NCBI GenBank assembly: GCA_036023115.1
Contig: JAYKKT010000089.1
Coordinates: 15,184,501-15,248,500 of the forward strand
Length of the DNA: 64,000 nucleotides
Source of the DNA: Brasenia schreberi
Taxonomy: Eukaryota > Streptophyta > Magnoliopsida > Nymphaeales > Cabombaceae
Direction of reading: 5' to 3'
In this document: piece after piece, positions 35,311 to 46,787 of the stretch
Numbering within the stretch: position 1 is the first letter of the stretch
Layout: every line of letters starts with the position of its first letter
The notes under the pieces: model-generated
The model's input: only the letters and a program-made list of their open reading frames with translations
Databases searched by the model: none
Told to the model about the DNA's origin: nothing
Program-made: the position numbers and the translations under genes

Positions 35311-35695
35311 TACAGTCATGGTATCGGACTGTACTCGATTTGGCAAGTTTTTGAGGTCTTGTTTTGTTTTCGAATTTTCAAAGGTTTTATAATTTTGTGA
35401 AATTGTTTGAAACCATCCTTTCTTTGTAGGCAAGCGTTTGAAACCAAAACTTTTGCCAATTTGGCTTTGAGGGTAGAGTGGTCATTTTTTGGCTTTTTTG
35501 TCAAAATATTATTTTTTGAGAGGAGTGTAAAATATCCTTATTTTAAGTCTCGTACAAAATTTTGACGTGGAAATGGGTTCGTTTAAGGTATATTTATTTG
35601 AAAAAACCTTAAAAGACCAAAAATCATAATTTTTATTGGAAAAGATAGAAATTATAAAATGACCAAATCTTTTGAGAAATTTTTGGGTGTTTACA

Positions 35696-36413
35696 AAATG
35701 TACAACTACATTCAAGTATGATAATATCACACAAAAGTTGTCCAACTAGAGCTATATGAGGAATTAGACTTCAAACACTTAGAGAAAGGTTTCAAAAGTA
35801 CATGAAACCATAAATATGATTAGATATAATTTTACTTTTCATTTTAAGATCTCATTATTCGTATGATAGACTTTGTCACGAATTATGCTCCACCAATCTT
35901 AAAAGCCATACAAAATCATAGCTAACTCTATCCATGGTGGCATTACTCGACTCCATACCAAACAACTAGTCTTAAATCTCTCATACGCACACTACAATTG
36001 GGTTCATCTTCCTCACACATGATTTTCTCAATCTCAAAAGCATGTAGAAGAATAACAAATGTAGATTATGACAAAAAATCTCCTCTACAATGAGAATTGA
36101 GACTCTTACATAGTATAAAGGCCAAAATGCGGAAAGATCTAATGACATGGACACAATAACATAATACTAATGAGAAAGGAACTTTTAATATAGATACTCC
36201 AAATGTGACACCATGACTCTAAAGTGGATCTCAACTAATCTAGATCCGAAAATAAATCATCTTCCTAAACTAAGATCCAAATGATTATAGATAGATCCAA
36301 ACTAATCCAAACCAAATCAAATCAAAATTAGGTATGATGCCTCCAAGTCCATATCCACTTGTTAATTGGATCATGTGCTGGTACTACCAACCTTCGTTCA
36401 ACATCTTGTGACA
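35696..36413 (-). mobile_element. 3' LTR of gypsy element B
   Basis: The stretch from about 35870 aligns with 44330-44811: CTCCTCTACAAT.AG, a GATACCATGAC-like block, CTGATGTGGATCTCAACT-like block and ATGATGCCTCCAAGTCCA. On the minus strand the LTR starts TGTCACAAGATG directly after a purine tract CAGTAGGGGGAAT (36414-36426), as expected for PPT plus 3' LTR. The distal (left) end is not defined. Confidence 0.65.
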
Positions 36414-38447
36414 ATTCCCCCTACTGAAGATTGACTTTGTTCATGAGCTCATGGAATGTTGTCAATGCGGTCCATGCTTTGAATTTGCAATTCCATGCTG
36501 ACATGATCTCTTGTATCGGTGAGCTCTCTCTAGTGATACTCAAGTCTCATTCTATACTCGTGATCATTATTTTATCTTATTGTCAACTTCAAAGAACTCC
36601 TCTCTCGTTCCCTCAAGGCCACCTGTGTCTTGGTCATGTTCCCATATCATGCGACTCATTAGTTGCAATCCTAGTTGTCGCTGGATCCTAAACTAAGGTT
36701 GGTACCATACAATAATCAATCTGCAACGTCTCTTCTCGCTCAGCTACCACCTCTATAGGGATGCCATCAATTACTCTAACCTATAATTCCAAGACTAACA
36801 AGTACATCACAATCTACCTATCTAAAGCTCTTCTTGATATCTCAATAGTCTTACTTGAATCACAACTACCTATAAAGCTAAGTCGAGGCTCATTATTGAT
36901 CACAAGACCTCCAAAATTTGGTGTCACCATAGCATTTACCTGCATCAACAAATCACACCCAAGATACATGTCGTACTTGTCCAAGTGAGTCATGCTAAAG
37001 TCATGGGTATCACTCCAATAGCTAATGCATACTTGAACTCCTGCTATTCTCTTTGCTCGAGTGTTCACATTCAATCTATTCTCAAAAGTGGTGAATCATA
37101 CGTCTAATGTCCTTGCATAAGTCTTCAACATAATTGAATGTGAGGTATCATTATCCAGCAAAGCACACATTATGTGACCTCAATGTATGCATCTATGTGC
37201 ACAAGTCTTGAATGTGGTGACGTCTCAGCCCATATTATTTCCAACAACTAGAAAGGAGCAATTCTCACAAAGTCCTTCTAAACACTCAATCTAAACTCAT
37301 CTTGAATACTAGGTCCTCCTTAATGCTTGACCAATAGGGTGTTGAACTTCTTAAACTTTGGGCAGTCCCTCATGCAGTGTGACCTCCTACAAATATAGCA
37401 ATCATCTCTAGGACCCTCTTGTAGAATATGCACCTGCTTCTCCCAATTAATTGCATGAGTATCCTATTGTAATGCGAAAACTAAATCCTATCGTGCATAT
37501 CCACAAAGTAAGTTTAGTTGTATTCTCCATCTACTACTAGACCAACCATCGGACCAAGTATCACCCTCAGGTTTGTGCTCATCTCTCTTCGGACCCATGG
37601 AGTCCTTCCCTCCTCAAATACCCTGTAAATCTACAAAGCTCTTTGCAAGTCATGATTGGTAAACATCTCGCAACTCATATTAGGGCATCTCCACTTTTGC
37701 CTACTATAGTAAACAATGGACAAACTAAAATAGCTTATCCTCTTTTACCATATTACATATGTCAAGAAAAGTCATGCTAAACTATGACACATGCACTCTC
37801 ACACCATATGTACCCCTCAATTCAAGCATATTCTAGTGCATTAGCCAATATGTACTATTATATTATCGACATAGTTCATCTCACAAATCTGGACAAGATG
37901 TGGTTAGTAGTCTCCTATATTCATTTGTGACTCACTCTTTCGCATGTCACCACAACTTCACTTCTTTGTGATAATCAAGTAATATGTCTTCAAGATCTTC
38001 TCAACCTCAAAGTATTTCTCTAAGTTCCAAATAAAGTTTTTAGAATTTTGTTATCGCGAACTCCTCCAGATCTCTTCAACACAAGGACTTTGGGATAATG
38101 GGGAGCAACAATTGTTTGTTTAGCAATGACCTCTCTAAGTAGGGCCTATAACTCCAAACTCAAAGAGCCTATAAACAAAACTTTAGAGGGGGGTATTTTC
38201 CCTGAGTCTACAAAGTAGCCAAGCGAGCCTCCAAGTCAACAATCTTGGCATGTATGGTTGAGCCTAACATCAAATCTCTTTTACTCTCCAAAGTACCTTC
38301 CATGGCTAGGTCAATGCCGACCTCATGTTTAAACCATATCCTACGAACACACAAGAAAACTGAGGTACCCTCGAAAATAGAAGCCAAATCCAATTTGAGA
38401 AACTGTACCACTAAGGGGTTTCGATCACATACAAGAAAGAACACCAA
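36414..38447 (-). pseudogene. Gypsy element B, gag-protease remnant
   Basis: Minus-strand gag pieces run leftward from 38447. They include VRDNKILKTLFGT and KEVKLW traces at about 38020-37900, which correspond to the ..FLW..ERYF....KLWW.. core of plant gypsy gag. A CYICRRSHCMRDCPKF zinc knuckle lies at about 37400-37350, and a protease-to-RT spacer with LDKYDMYLGCDLL near 37000-36950. After this the sequence runs directly into the PPT and 3' LTR at 36413, without RT or integrase. Numerous stops are present. Confidence 0.65.
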
Positions 38448-38463
38448 TTAAAGATTTAAGAAC

Positions 38464-41400
38464 CTAGTTAATTGAGTCAAGACAATTAGGAGGGTTTGTC
38501 CACAAATTTAGATTCTCAGTGTCTTCCTTATAAGGAATAAGATCCTTAACGTTGAAAGAATTAGAAACATTTAACCCCTCTGGTAGATCTATCTTATAAG
38601 CATTGTCATTTATCTTCTCCAAAATCTTAAATGGGCCATCAACTCGAGGCTTGAGTTTAGATTGACGCTTGTGTGGGAACATGGCTTTGTTGAGATATAT
38701 CCAAACAAGGTCCCCATGGGCAAAGATAATGGATTTATGCCTTTTGTTAGCTTGTTTGGCATAGGCTATTATTTGTTTCTCAATTTGTTGCTTTACTTGT
38801 TGGTGTAAAGCTTTGATGAATTCAGCTCGACTTACTCCCTTAGAATTTGCTTCTATGTGCTCGGGTATGGGTACCAAGTCTAAGAGGGTTGTGGGATTAA
38901 CCCCGTAGACTATTTTAAAGGGAGAACGACCTGTAATGCTATGAATTAAGAGGTTGTAGGCAAATTCCACCTAAGAAAGTTATTCCTTCCAAGTTCGTAG
39001 ATTATTGGAGATAAAAGCTCGCAGAAGAGTTGTGAGAGTGCGATTTACCAATTTAGTTTGCCCATCAGTTTGAGGGTTACGTGTTGTGCTGAAGAGGAGT
39101 TTGGTTATGAGCTGCTTCCATAGAGACTTCCAAAAACAACTCATGAACTTAGCATTACGGTCAGACACGAGGCTTTTGGTAATACCATGGAGTTTTACGA
39201 CTCCCCTGAAAAAAATGTTTGCAACATAAACCGCATCCTAAATCTTATGGCAGAGAATAAAATGCTAATTTTAGAAAACTTGTCTACTACAACTAGAATA
39301 GAATCCCATCCCCTGTTTGTTCTAAGAAGGCTCACACTGAAATCTAGGCTAACATTTGTTCAGGGCCTGGTAGGAATCGACAAAGGCATGCAAAGTACCT
39401 GCTTTGTCTATCTACCTTTACCAATTTATAGGTAACACATCTTTCAACAATCCTATGAGCATCACAGTTCATTTTCGACCAATAAAAATGTTCTCTAAGC
39501 AACTCTAGCATTTTCTTTCCAAAAAATGTTCAGCTAATCTACTACCGTGAGCTTTTTAAGAGAAGTGTTCTCATTAGGATCCTCTCGCAATGCAAAGATT
39601 CCGTCATCGAGAAAGGTGTTTGCCATTCTTGTAGAATCCATCTAACTCTCTTTTCTGAACAACCGAACTGACTGGTGGGAAGTTTGGATCCCCTGCATAT
39701 TACTATTTTAGGGTTGGACCCATACATTACTATTTTAGGGTTGGACTCATACGGGCTTCGAGAATAGTGATCAACGAATATCTTTGTGATAGAGCATCAA
39801 CCACTATGTTAGATTCTCCTTTTTTGTACCGAATGGTGTAAGAAAAGGATTCTAGGAATTTGACCTATTTGTCGTAGAAGCTACTTAAGAGATTCATGGT
39901 AACAAATTCTTTAGACCACATGTAATGCTACCATGTCTACAATGTACGAATTAATGTATAAAATTCTTTATCATAAGTAGAGTAGCAGAAACTCGGTCCT
40001 CTTAATTTTTTACTAAAAAATGCAATGGGTCGTTACTCCTGCATCAACATGGCTCCAATTCCTACTCCCGAAAGCATAACATTCAACTTCAAAAGTTTTG
40101 TTGAAGTCAGGAAGAGCCAAAGTTGGTGCACCACTAACTTAGACTTTGATTTCATCAAAGCCATGCTTACATGCTGCAGTCCATCAAAATTCTTGGTTTT
40201 TCTTAAAACAATCAGTTAATGGTGCTGCAATACTACTGAAATTTCTAATGAATATTAGGTAGAATAAGGTCAACCCATAAAAAGTGCATATCTTGGCCAC
40301 GTTGGTTGGGTTTGACCAGTCTTGGATGATGTTCACTTTTTCGAGTCAACCTCAACTCCTTGTTCAGAGATGATGAAGCCCAATAACTATACCTATGATT
40401 GGCAAAACTGACACTTTTTAAGGTTATCATAGAGTCATTGATGGTACAGGACCTCTAGAACCTTTTGAATGTGGATAATATGTTCATCCATTTCACAACT
40501 ATAAATCAGGATGTCATCAAAATATACGATGTGAAATTTGCCAATAAACTCTCATGACACATGGTTCATGAGTTGCACAAAGGTGTTGGGTGCATTTGAT
40601 AGGTCAAATGGCATCACGAGCCATTCGAATAGCCCTAACTTCATTTTGAAGGCCGTTTTCCATTCAACTCCTTCCTTAATTTGAATTTGGTGGTAACTAC
40701 TCTTGTGATCAATCTTTGAAAACAACCTTGATCCCTTAAGTTCATCTAGCATGTCATCCAACTGAGGAACAAGATAGTGGTACTAGATAGTTATTTTGTT
40801 GATGGTTCGACTATCAATACACATTCGTAACGATTCATCTTTCTTGGGTACCAGAAGGGCAGGTATTGCATATGGACTCATGAACTCCCTCATGAAGCCA
40901 TTGACAACAAATTCTTTGATTTGGTGTTGCATCTCATTAGCCTCATTAAGGTTGCAGCGATAGACCAGCTTGTTTGGAAGAGCCATGCCAAGTAGCAGAT
41001 CATTGTGGTGCTCAATACCATGAATTGAAGACAAACCGTTGGAAAGCTCGTCTAGAAACACATCAATGAATTCCCTTCATAGCTTAGTGAGTAGGGGATG
41101 CTCCTGTGTTGCCAAGCTAGTTTCCATTCCCTTAGCTACAACCAAGTATACCATCCCAACTTGTGTGATGGTTAGCTCAACCTCTCTTTTGGTGAGTACC
41201 AAACTTTCTTTGACCAATAACTCCTTGGTAGTTGGTGTTACAGAGAGATATTGTGGTGCTAATGGGGCCAAAGTGATTTTATTTTCATCCTTTGTAAATG
41301 TGTATATGTTCTTGTAGCCATCATGGAAGACTCACCGGTCAAATTGCTATGGTCAACCCAGTGGGAGATGATCTACATTCATTGGAACCACATCAGATAC

Positions 41401-42712
41401 AATGGAGTCATAGTAAGTTTTACCAATGGATATTAGCACAATAGCTTATTGTTGAACCAAAATTTCTCATTGATTATTGAGTCAGTGCAACTTATAAGGA
41501 TTTGGGTGAGCTATGGTGGGTAAGCTCAACTTCTTGATTAATTTTGTAAAGGCCACATTGGTATAGTTGTTGCCATCAATAATGAGTGAGCAAACTTTAT
41601 AGAGAATTGTGTAGTGAAAATGAAATAGATTAGCGCATTGCTTCTGTTCAGGAGTGGTTTGAGAGCTCAAGACCCTACGTATGATTCAGAAGACTCATAT
41701 AGTTTCATCCTCAATATCTTCATGGGTCTGTTCATCCTCGTTATCTAATGATTCAGAAGACTCACATAGTACCATAACTCACTTGTTGGGGCATTAAGAT
41801 GCGATATGCCCATAATCGAGACATTTAATGTTGCGGCTATGATAGGTAGCACGAGGATTTTCAGCCACTTCTTTTTCATTTCGGTCGGGTTTCGTTGTGG
41901 TAGCAAGTATGACTTTCTTGATTTCTTTGGAAGTACTGGTTATACCTGACAAAGTCTTGTTCTAGGTTGGCATAGAAACCAAATATCTAAGGGAAGGGGT
42001 CTTTCTCTATTGTCCTTCGACCTTAATGGCAAGCTTGAGCATGTCCTCAACGAATGAATAGGGTTGTAATTCCACAATGTCAACTAGTTCTTTGTTTAGC
42101 CCGCTTAGAAATCGGGCAATAGTTTGCTCCTGTGGTTCTTGTACTTTGCAATGCAGCATCAAAAAGTTGAATTCTTTGACGTAGTCCTCCATGTTGAGCC
42201 CACCTTGTTGTAAGCTTTACGACCAAAGGTAGAGCTCTTACTAGTAGTAGTCGGGAATAAATCTCTTACGCATGATCCATTTCATCAAGCTCCAACTCGT
42301 TATGTACCCATCTCCTTTCTTGCATCACTGGTCTTTAAGTTTGCTCTACCACAGATTAGCATAATTGGTGAACTCCAAAGCATCCATGCGATATTTTCTT
42401 TCTTCGGAGTATTGATAATACTCAAAGATCTTATCCACCCTAGTCGAGAAACTCTATAAGTGAGCTTGATCTGGGGAAAGATGAAATTTTGATTCGAACT
42501 TGGTGATCCACGTCTCTTCGATCCATTCTTGCCTCTTGGTGCATTCATACAATTGAGCCAAACTTAGAGAAGTTTGGGTCTGCATCATGGTGGCTAGTGT
42601 TGGTTCGATAAGGAGAAGGAACTCTTTGTCATAGCAATTCTTCAAGGCTTTGGGTCAATTGTGCCACTTGTCCACATTGCAGTGTCATGATCTGAGCTTG
42701 GTCAAGAGACAT
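38464..42712 (-). pseudogene. Gypsy element A, gag-pol remnant
   Basis: Minus-strand domains in Ty3/gypsy order. Gag lies at about 42712-42000 (MEDYVKEFNFLMLHCKVQEP, RFLSGLNKELVDIVELQ). A zinc-knuckle trace (CLDYGHIAS.C) lies near 41815. Protease is at about 41680-41480, with the catalytic triad region as IIDGNNYTNV instead of the usual IDGGS.TN. RT spans about 41060-40440, with an intact-looking YFDDILIY at about 40500-40525. RNase H follows. Integrase spans about 39420-38464, with [32 protein letters not shown] and a C-terminal GDLVWIYL...PFKILEKINDNAYKIDLP. Frame breaks separate the pieces. No 3' LTR follows the integrase end. Confidence 0.85.
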
Positions 42713-42760
42713 ACCTCGTGGTACTTGGGGCATTGAAATCTTGTCTTGCCATCCTTTCAA

Positions 42761-42779
42761 TCTCAATGAAAGCACCAAA
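42761..42779 (-). other. Primer binding site of gypsy element A
   Basis: On the minus strand TTTGGTGCTTTCATTGAGA follows the LTR end ..TTTCATATCA and precedes the first gag ATG by about 50 bp. This PBS type is common in plant gypsy elements. Confidence 0.65.
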
Positions 42780-44183
42780 TGATATGAAACTTGAGTTGAG
42801 AGGATTCATGCACACCTATTCATTTTTTTACACACACATGATCTTCCACATGATGGATATGACTCACCAAAGTGATAAAGACCGACACTTTCCACCAGTT
42901 AAGGATAAGAGAGAGATTTGAAGCAAATGCTGGAAAACAACCGAATGAAATTTCCTTAGACCTGATCCTATTTATACTCAAGACAACTCTTGAGATAGGT
43001 TTAAAGCATATTAATTTACTATAAAGACTCTCCTAGGAAACAGACAATCACCTAGTAAAATGGTGATATAAGCTCAACCATTTATGAACTTGCTATAAAG
43101 ACTTTCCTAGGAAATAAACAATCACTTAGTAAAATGTTGATACAGACTCAACCATCTATGAATTTTGCTATAATTGTTGTTTTGGAAATTGTTAAGGCCA
43201 CTAAATGAACATTAAATTTGAGTTGTTTATCTCCAAAATGAGCCAACTGGAGCTACTGATTTTAAGAAATGTTGAGAATCTCTTAGCTGGCATAAATGCG
43301 ACTTTACTCTTGAGTGACCTCCTGTTGGAGTAAACAAACAACCTTGAGTTTGCTGAAGTCATTAATGCTCCATTCACTAACAATGTTTTGGGTTCGAATC
43401 GGGTTGGATTGTTGGTTCCACCTTGGACACGAGTAAGAGGTCCATGATAGTGATCAGTGAGCCCTTCAGACCAGGTTAGATCATTAGTGCATGGTCCTTT
43501 ATCACAACCGGACCTAGGCTTGGTCAAGTTCTTAAAGAGACATGAGTTGTGACTTAGATCAGGTTGGATCTAGATCACTTTTGAGAGAGGATCCAATCTA
43601 AAATGTGTTTCAACAGTGAAACACGATGAATCAAAGGGAAGGTGGGTTCCCAGAAACAACGAGTGGAATAGGGTTAACCTCCAGTGGCCCCAGTAGTAGC
43701 TACTGATGCGAGCGGATGATAGTGAGGCTCGACAAAGGTGAGATGATGGTTAAACAATGGAAGGCTGACGACGAGTGTGAAAATGGCAGATGCATGAGGG
43801 GAAGGGTCTAATTTAAATGCTAACGGCCTTCAATGTTGGTTTTCCACTCATCAAAGGATGATGTTATGCCAGAAAACTTACTCACGCGTGTCTGCTTTTG
43901 AATAGAGGACATGGGGGAGCAGGAATCATGTAAGTCGATAGGTTTGATAACTACCGAAATTTTTGTCTGAAATAATTGTTTTTTGGTGACTTCTCTACAA
44001 CCTCATGAGCGTAGATGACCATCCCTCAACCCATGGTTAGAATGCCATGGTGCTCAATGGTAGTCAAAGTTGTTATAACTATCGCTAAAGGTTTCATGGC
44101 TTATGAGCACCAAGAACCCTATTTTCTCTTTACGATAAAGCCCAGCAATCAACACACATGAGTGTTTGCTTAAAGTTAGGGCA
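42780..44183 (-). mobile_element. Element A 5' LTR and element B leader, boundary unresolved
   Basis: The sequence right of the PBS should be element A's 5' LTR (minus-strand end TTTCATATCA at 42780). It includes a tandem duplication at 43019-43168 and a TATTTATA near 42969. Somewhere before 44183 it passes into the untranslated leader of element B. I could not fix the junction. The 108-codon minus frame at 43201-43527 shows no domain. Confidence 0.45.
43019..43168. repeat. 74-bp tandem duplication
   Basis: CTATAAAGACTYTCCTAGGA followed by AAYARACAATCACYTAGTAA occurs at 43019 and again at 43093. Confidence 0.85.
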
Positions 44184-44194
44184 CTCTGACACTA
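44184..44194 (-). other. Primer binding site of gypsy element B
   Basis: CTCTGACACTA on the plus strand, i.e. TAGTGTCAGAG on the minus strand, matches 9 of 11 bases of the initiator-Met type PBS. It abuts the left end of the LTR at 44196. Confidence 0.5.
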
Positions 44195-44195
44195 T

Positions 44196-44812
44196 TGCTG
44201 ATGATGGAGGGTTTGACTCCTAGGGAAGCTACATGCGGTTAGGCTTTGACCTCCTCTTGTAAGAGAAAAAGAGAAACAGTCGATTCGATCGTTTTCTATT
44301 ATCTCTAGCAACCAAAAACGATTAGATGTACTCAAATATCTAAAATCAGGCTCATATATCAATTATCACGAGTCGAGCTCCATCCATATCAGAAACATAG
44401 TCGACTCAATCCATGTTGGTGTTGCTTGATTAGGTATCGAACAACCAACTTGAAATTCTCATACACGCGCAACAATCGAGCTCATTTACCTCACGACCGT
44501 TTCTCTCAATCCCAACAGAAAGCAAAAGAAAAACAAATATGGTTTGTGATAGTTAAATCTCCTCTACAATAAGGACGGAGACTCTTATATACTTTGGGGC
44601 TAAAATGCAAGAAAAATCTAATCACATTGATAGAAAAAACATTACAAAATGTGATACCATGACACTGATGTGGATCTCAACTGATTTAGTCCGAATCTAA
44701 ATCTACAACCTAAACTAATGAGATTCAAATTATTCTAAACCAAATCAAATTCAAATCAACTATGATGCCTCCAAGTCCAAGTTCACATGCCATAAGGATC
44801 ATGTTCGAACAC
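44196..44812 (-). mobile_element. 5' LTR of gypsy element B, truncated
   Basis: Homologous to 35870-36370 over its right half (see the 3' LTR entry). Similarity stops near 44812 at GGATCATG, whereas the partner continues about 40 bp to its TGTGACA terminus, so the outer end is deleted or overwritten. Confidence 0.6.
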
Positions 44813-45305
44813 TGCCTGCATCCAATCGAAGTCCTGTAAAAGAGTCTATTTTATCAAGTTTGATTGAACGAACTTTGCTTTGGGTAAACATTATCGGATG
44901 ATATCCAACAGAGTACATCTCACCACAACGGATCTGTATCCCTTAACTTGGATTTAGGTTTGGATTTGGAATCGTGACGCTGAAGCAATGGTTAGACCAG
45001 ATAATGGCTATGAAGGGCGTGGTACGTGGGCCAAATCCGCCACCAATCCTGTTCGACTCCATCAACAAAACATACGAACCACAAACCGTACAAATTTCCG
45101 GGTTGAGTCAACCCGCAAGACGACGTATTCCGCTCTCTCTCTCTCTCTTTCTCTCTCTCACATGGCGAAAGAACCCAATCGTCTCTGTGAATCATCCGGT
45201 CTGAAGATGAGAAAAGGCAAAAACAATGACCTTGTAATAATCATGAGCTAAGAAGAAGAGCTCCTCTGTAGCCACCCCCATCATCACCACCACCCAGCCA
45301 AGGAG
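44813..45305 (+). promoter_or_regulatory. Upstream region of the kinase gene
   Basis: This gene-free stretch should hold the promoter and 5' UTR. A pyrimidine (CT) tract at 45133-45160 resembles the Y-patch common near plant transcription starts. An in-frame TAA at 45249-45251 precedes the chosen ATG. No confident TATA box was seen. Confidence 0.45.
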
Positions 45306-46787
45306 ATGGTTCACCTGGACCTATCTTGCCGTGTGAACTCTTCGGTCGCAACCTGCGACTCCGCCATCATCACCACCACCTCTAACAAAAAGAACAGCCT
45401 CTCCTGCCTTGCAGACTCTTCGGTGGCTACCCGAAACTCGGCCACCGTGACCAAGAAGAAAAAAGAGAAAAGAGAAAATGAAGAAGAGAGCAAGGTGGTG
45501 GTGGTGCAGCGGTTCGACTACAGCGAGCTCGAGAGAGCAACGCAAGGCTTCTCATCTCGAACTATCCTCGGCCGTGGCAGCCACGGCACCGTTTACCGTG
45601 CTATCTTGCGCGATGGCAACCGCGTCGTCGCCGTGAAGCGGCCATCTTCCTCCCTCTCTTCCCTTCTCGACAACGAAATTGCCGTTCTTTCCTCCCTTCG
45701 TAGCCCTCTTCTCGTCAATCTCCTCGGCTTTTCGTCTTCAGACTCCGGCCGTGAGAAAGGCCGTCTTTTGGTGGTCGAATACATGCCAAACGGCACTCTA
45801 TGCGACGCCCTCCACTCGCGACCAGACCCACCCGGCTGGGCTCGGCGGGTCGACCTCGCCGTGCACACTGCCCGCGCCATCGACGCCCTCCATCGCGCCG
45901 AACCCCCGATCATCCACCGCGACGTGAAAAGCTCGAACATCCTCATCGACGCCCGCGGCGACGCCCGGCTCGGCGACTTCGGCCTTGCTGTCCGTGACGG
46001 CAACGACGGCCGGTTTCGCGCTACGCCACCGGCCGGCACCCTCGGCTACCTCGATCCTTCCTACCTCTCGCCGGAAAGTCTTACCACCAAGACCGATGTG
46101 TTCAGCTTCGGAATTCTTCTACTCGAGATTATCAGCGGCCGGCACGCCATTGACGTCGATCATTCCCCTCCTTCCGTTGTCGATTGGGCGGTTCCCTTGA
46201 TTCGTAAGGGGAAATTCGCCGCGATTTGCGACCCGAGAATCGGGCTGCCGGCAAATTCGGTGGCTCTAAGGCAGTTGGCTATCGTCGCAGCTCGGTGCGT
46301 CCGAAGATGCCGCGAGCGACGGCCGGAAATGAGCGACGTGGTGGATGTGCTAGAAGAGGTCGGCCGCGGGCTTACGCCACAGAGGATGATGAAATTTCCA
46401 GCCTTAATTACACCGGATATGTTAGTGACATTCAATCCGTGCTCGATGGTCGATGTTGCCGGCGTCGGCCACAGAAGGGAGGATGAAGAAATAGGGAATC
46501 CGGTTACCACGGGTAGGGCGTTGCTGCCGGTGAGGAACACCATGGCGTTGGATAGAGTTTCCGGAGTTGAATTGGGGAAGAAAGTGGATTCAGGAAGACG
46601 AACGCTGACGACCATGATTCCCTCACATGAAAATTCTCGATCAGAATTTAGTCGCCCCCCTCGCCGGATAAGAAAAGATGGTGGAGGTGGTAGCGGTGGA
46701 GGCAGAGAAAGAAGAAGGGGAGGTGGCGGTGGCGAAAAACTGCACAGATCGTTACGAATTAATGGCAGAGATGATGTTTGGAGTTAA
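45306..46787 (+). CDS. Receptor-like cytoplasmic Ser/Thr kinase
   Basis: A single-exon gene for 493 residues, probably a receptor-like cytoplasmic kinase that phosphorylates Ser/Thr in membrane-proximal signalling. Kinase domain is about residues 83-350: glycine loop GRGSHG (89-94), ATP lysine K111, helix-C E124, HRDVKSSN with catalytic D206, DFG 224-226, SPE 255-257 and a VFSFGILLLEI stretch. All catalytic residues are present. No signal peptide or membrane segment. From memory it is closest to the At3g51990/At5g23170/At1g28390 clade, whose N-terminus has an LSC..SSVA box. Here that box occurs twice (residues 6-24 and 32-50). The tail (445-480) is Arg/Gly-rich. ATG 45306 is the first after an in-frame stop. 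The exon is strikingly GC-rich against its AT-rich surroundings. Substrate is unknown. Confidence 0.93.
   Translation: MVHLDLSCRVNSSVATCDSAIITTTSNKKNSLSCLADSSVATRNSATVTKKKKEKRENEEESKVVVVQRFDYSELERATQGFSSRTILGRGSHGTVYRAILRDGNRVVAVKRPSSSLSSLLDNEIAVLSSLRSPLLVNLLGFSSSDSGREKGRLLVVEYMPNGTLCDALHSRPDPPGWARRVDLAVHTARAIDALHRAEPPIIHRDVKSSNILIDARGDARLGDFGLAVRDGNDGRFRATPPAGTLGYLDPSYLSPESLTTKTDVFSFGILLLEIISGRHAIDVDHSPPSVVDWAVPLIRKGKFAAICDPRIGLPANSVALRQLAIVAARCVRRCRERRPEMSDVVDVLEEVGRGLTPQRMMKFPALITPDMLVTFNPCSMVDVAGVGHRREDEEIGNPVTTGRALLPVRNTMALDRVSGVELGKKVDSGRRTLTTMIPSHENSRSEFSRPPRRIRKDGGGGSGGGRERRRGGGGGEKLHRSLRINGRDDVWS

Larger units (their letters stand above)
17744..35695 (-). mobile_element. Large-LTR retroelement nest (host element)
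   Basis: A minus-strand LTR element with about 3-kb LTRs: 3' LTR at 17744-23875, interior 23876-30413, 5' LTR at 30414-35695. Both LTRs share the same ends (minus strand: TATAAACACCC or TGTAAACACCC at the start, ..ATTTTATTTACA at the end). A purine tract AAAGAGGGGCATC abuts the 3' LTR on the interior side. The interior, once the inserted LTR is removed, is only about 3.4 kb and shows no RT, RNase H or integrase motif, so this looks like a non-autonomous (LARD-type) element. Three other LTRs are inserted in it. No flanking target duplication was found (ATTGA left, AAATG right). The large LTRs and TGTAAACACC ends are reminiscent of Tat/Ogre-type gypsy elements; superfamily is inferred, not proven. 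Confidence 0.75.
30414..35695 (-). mobile_element. 5' LTR of the host element, split by an insertion
   Basis: Pieces 30414-32176 and 34396-35695 (about 3.06 kb). It matches the 17744-23875 LTR, with two differences: it keeps about 410 bp at about 31320-31730 that the other lacks, and it lacks about 280 bp present at about 22510-22790. The minus-strand TATA is at 32037-32046. The outer end reads GGGTGTTTACA (35685-35695). Confidence 0.8.

Noticed and set aside
45593..46615. Antisense open frames of about 150 codons over the kinase exon
   Set aside because: Shadow frames of a GC-rich coding exon with no domain of their own.
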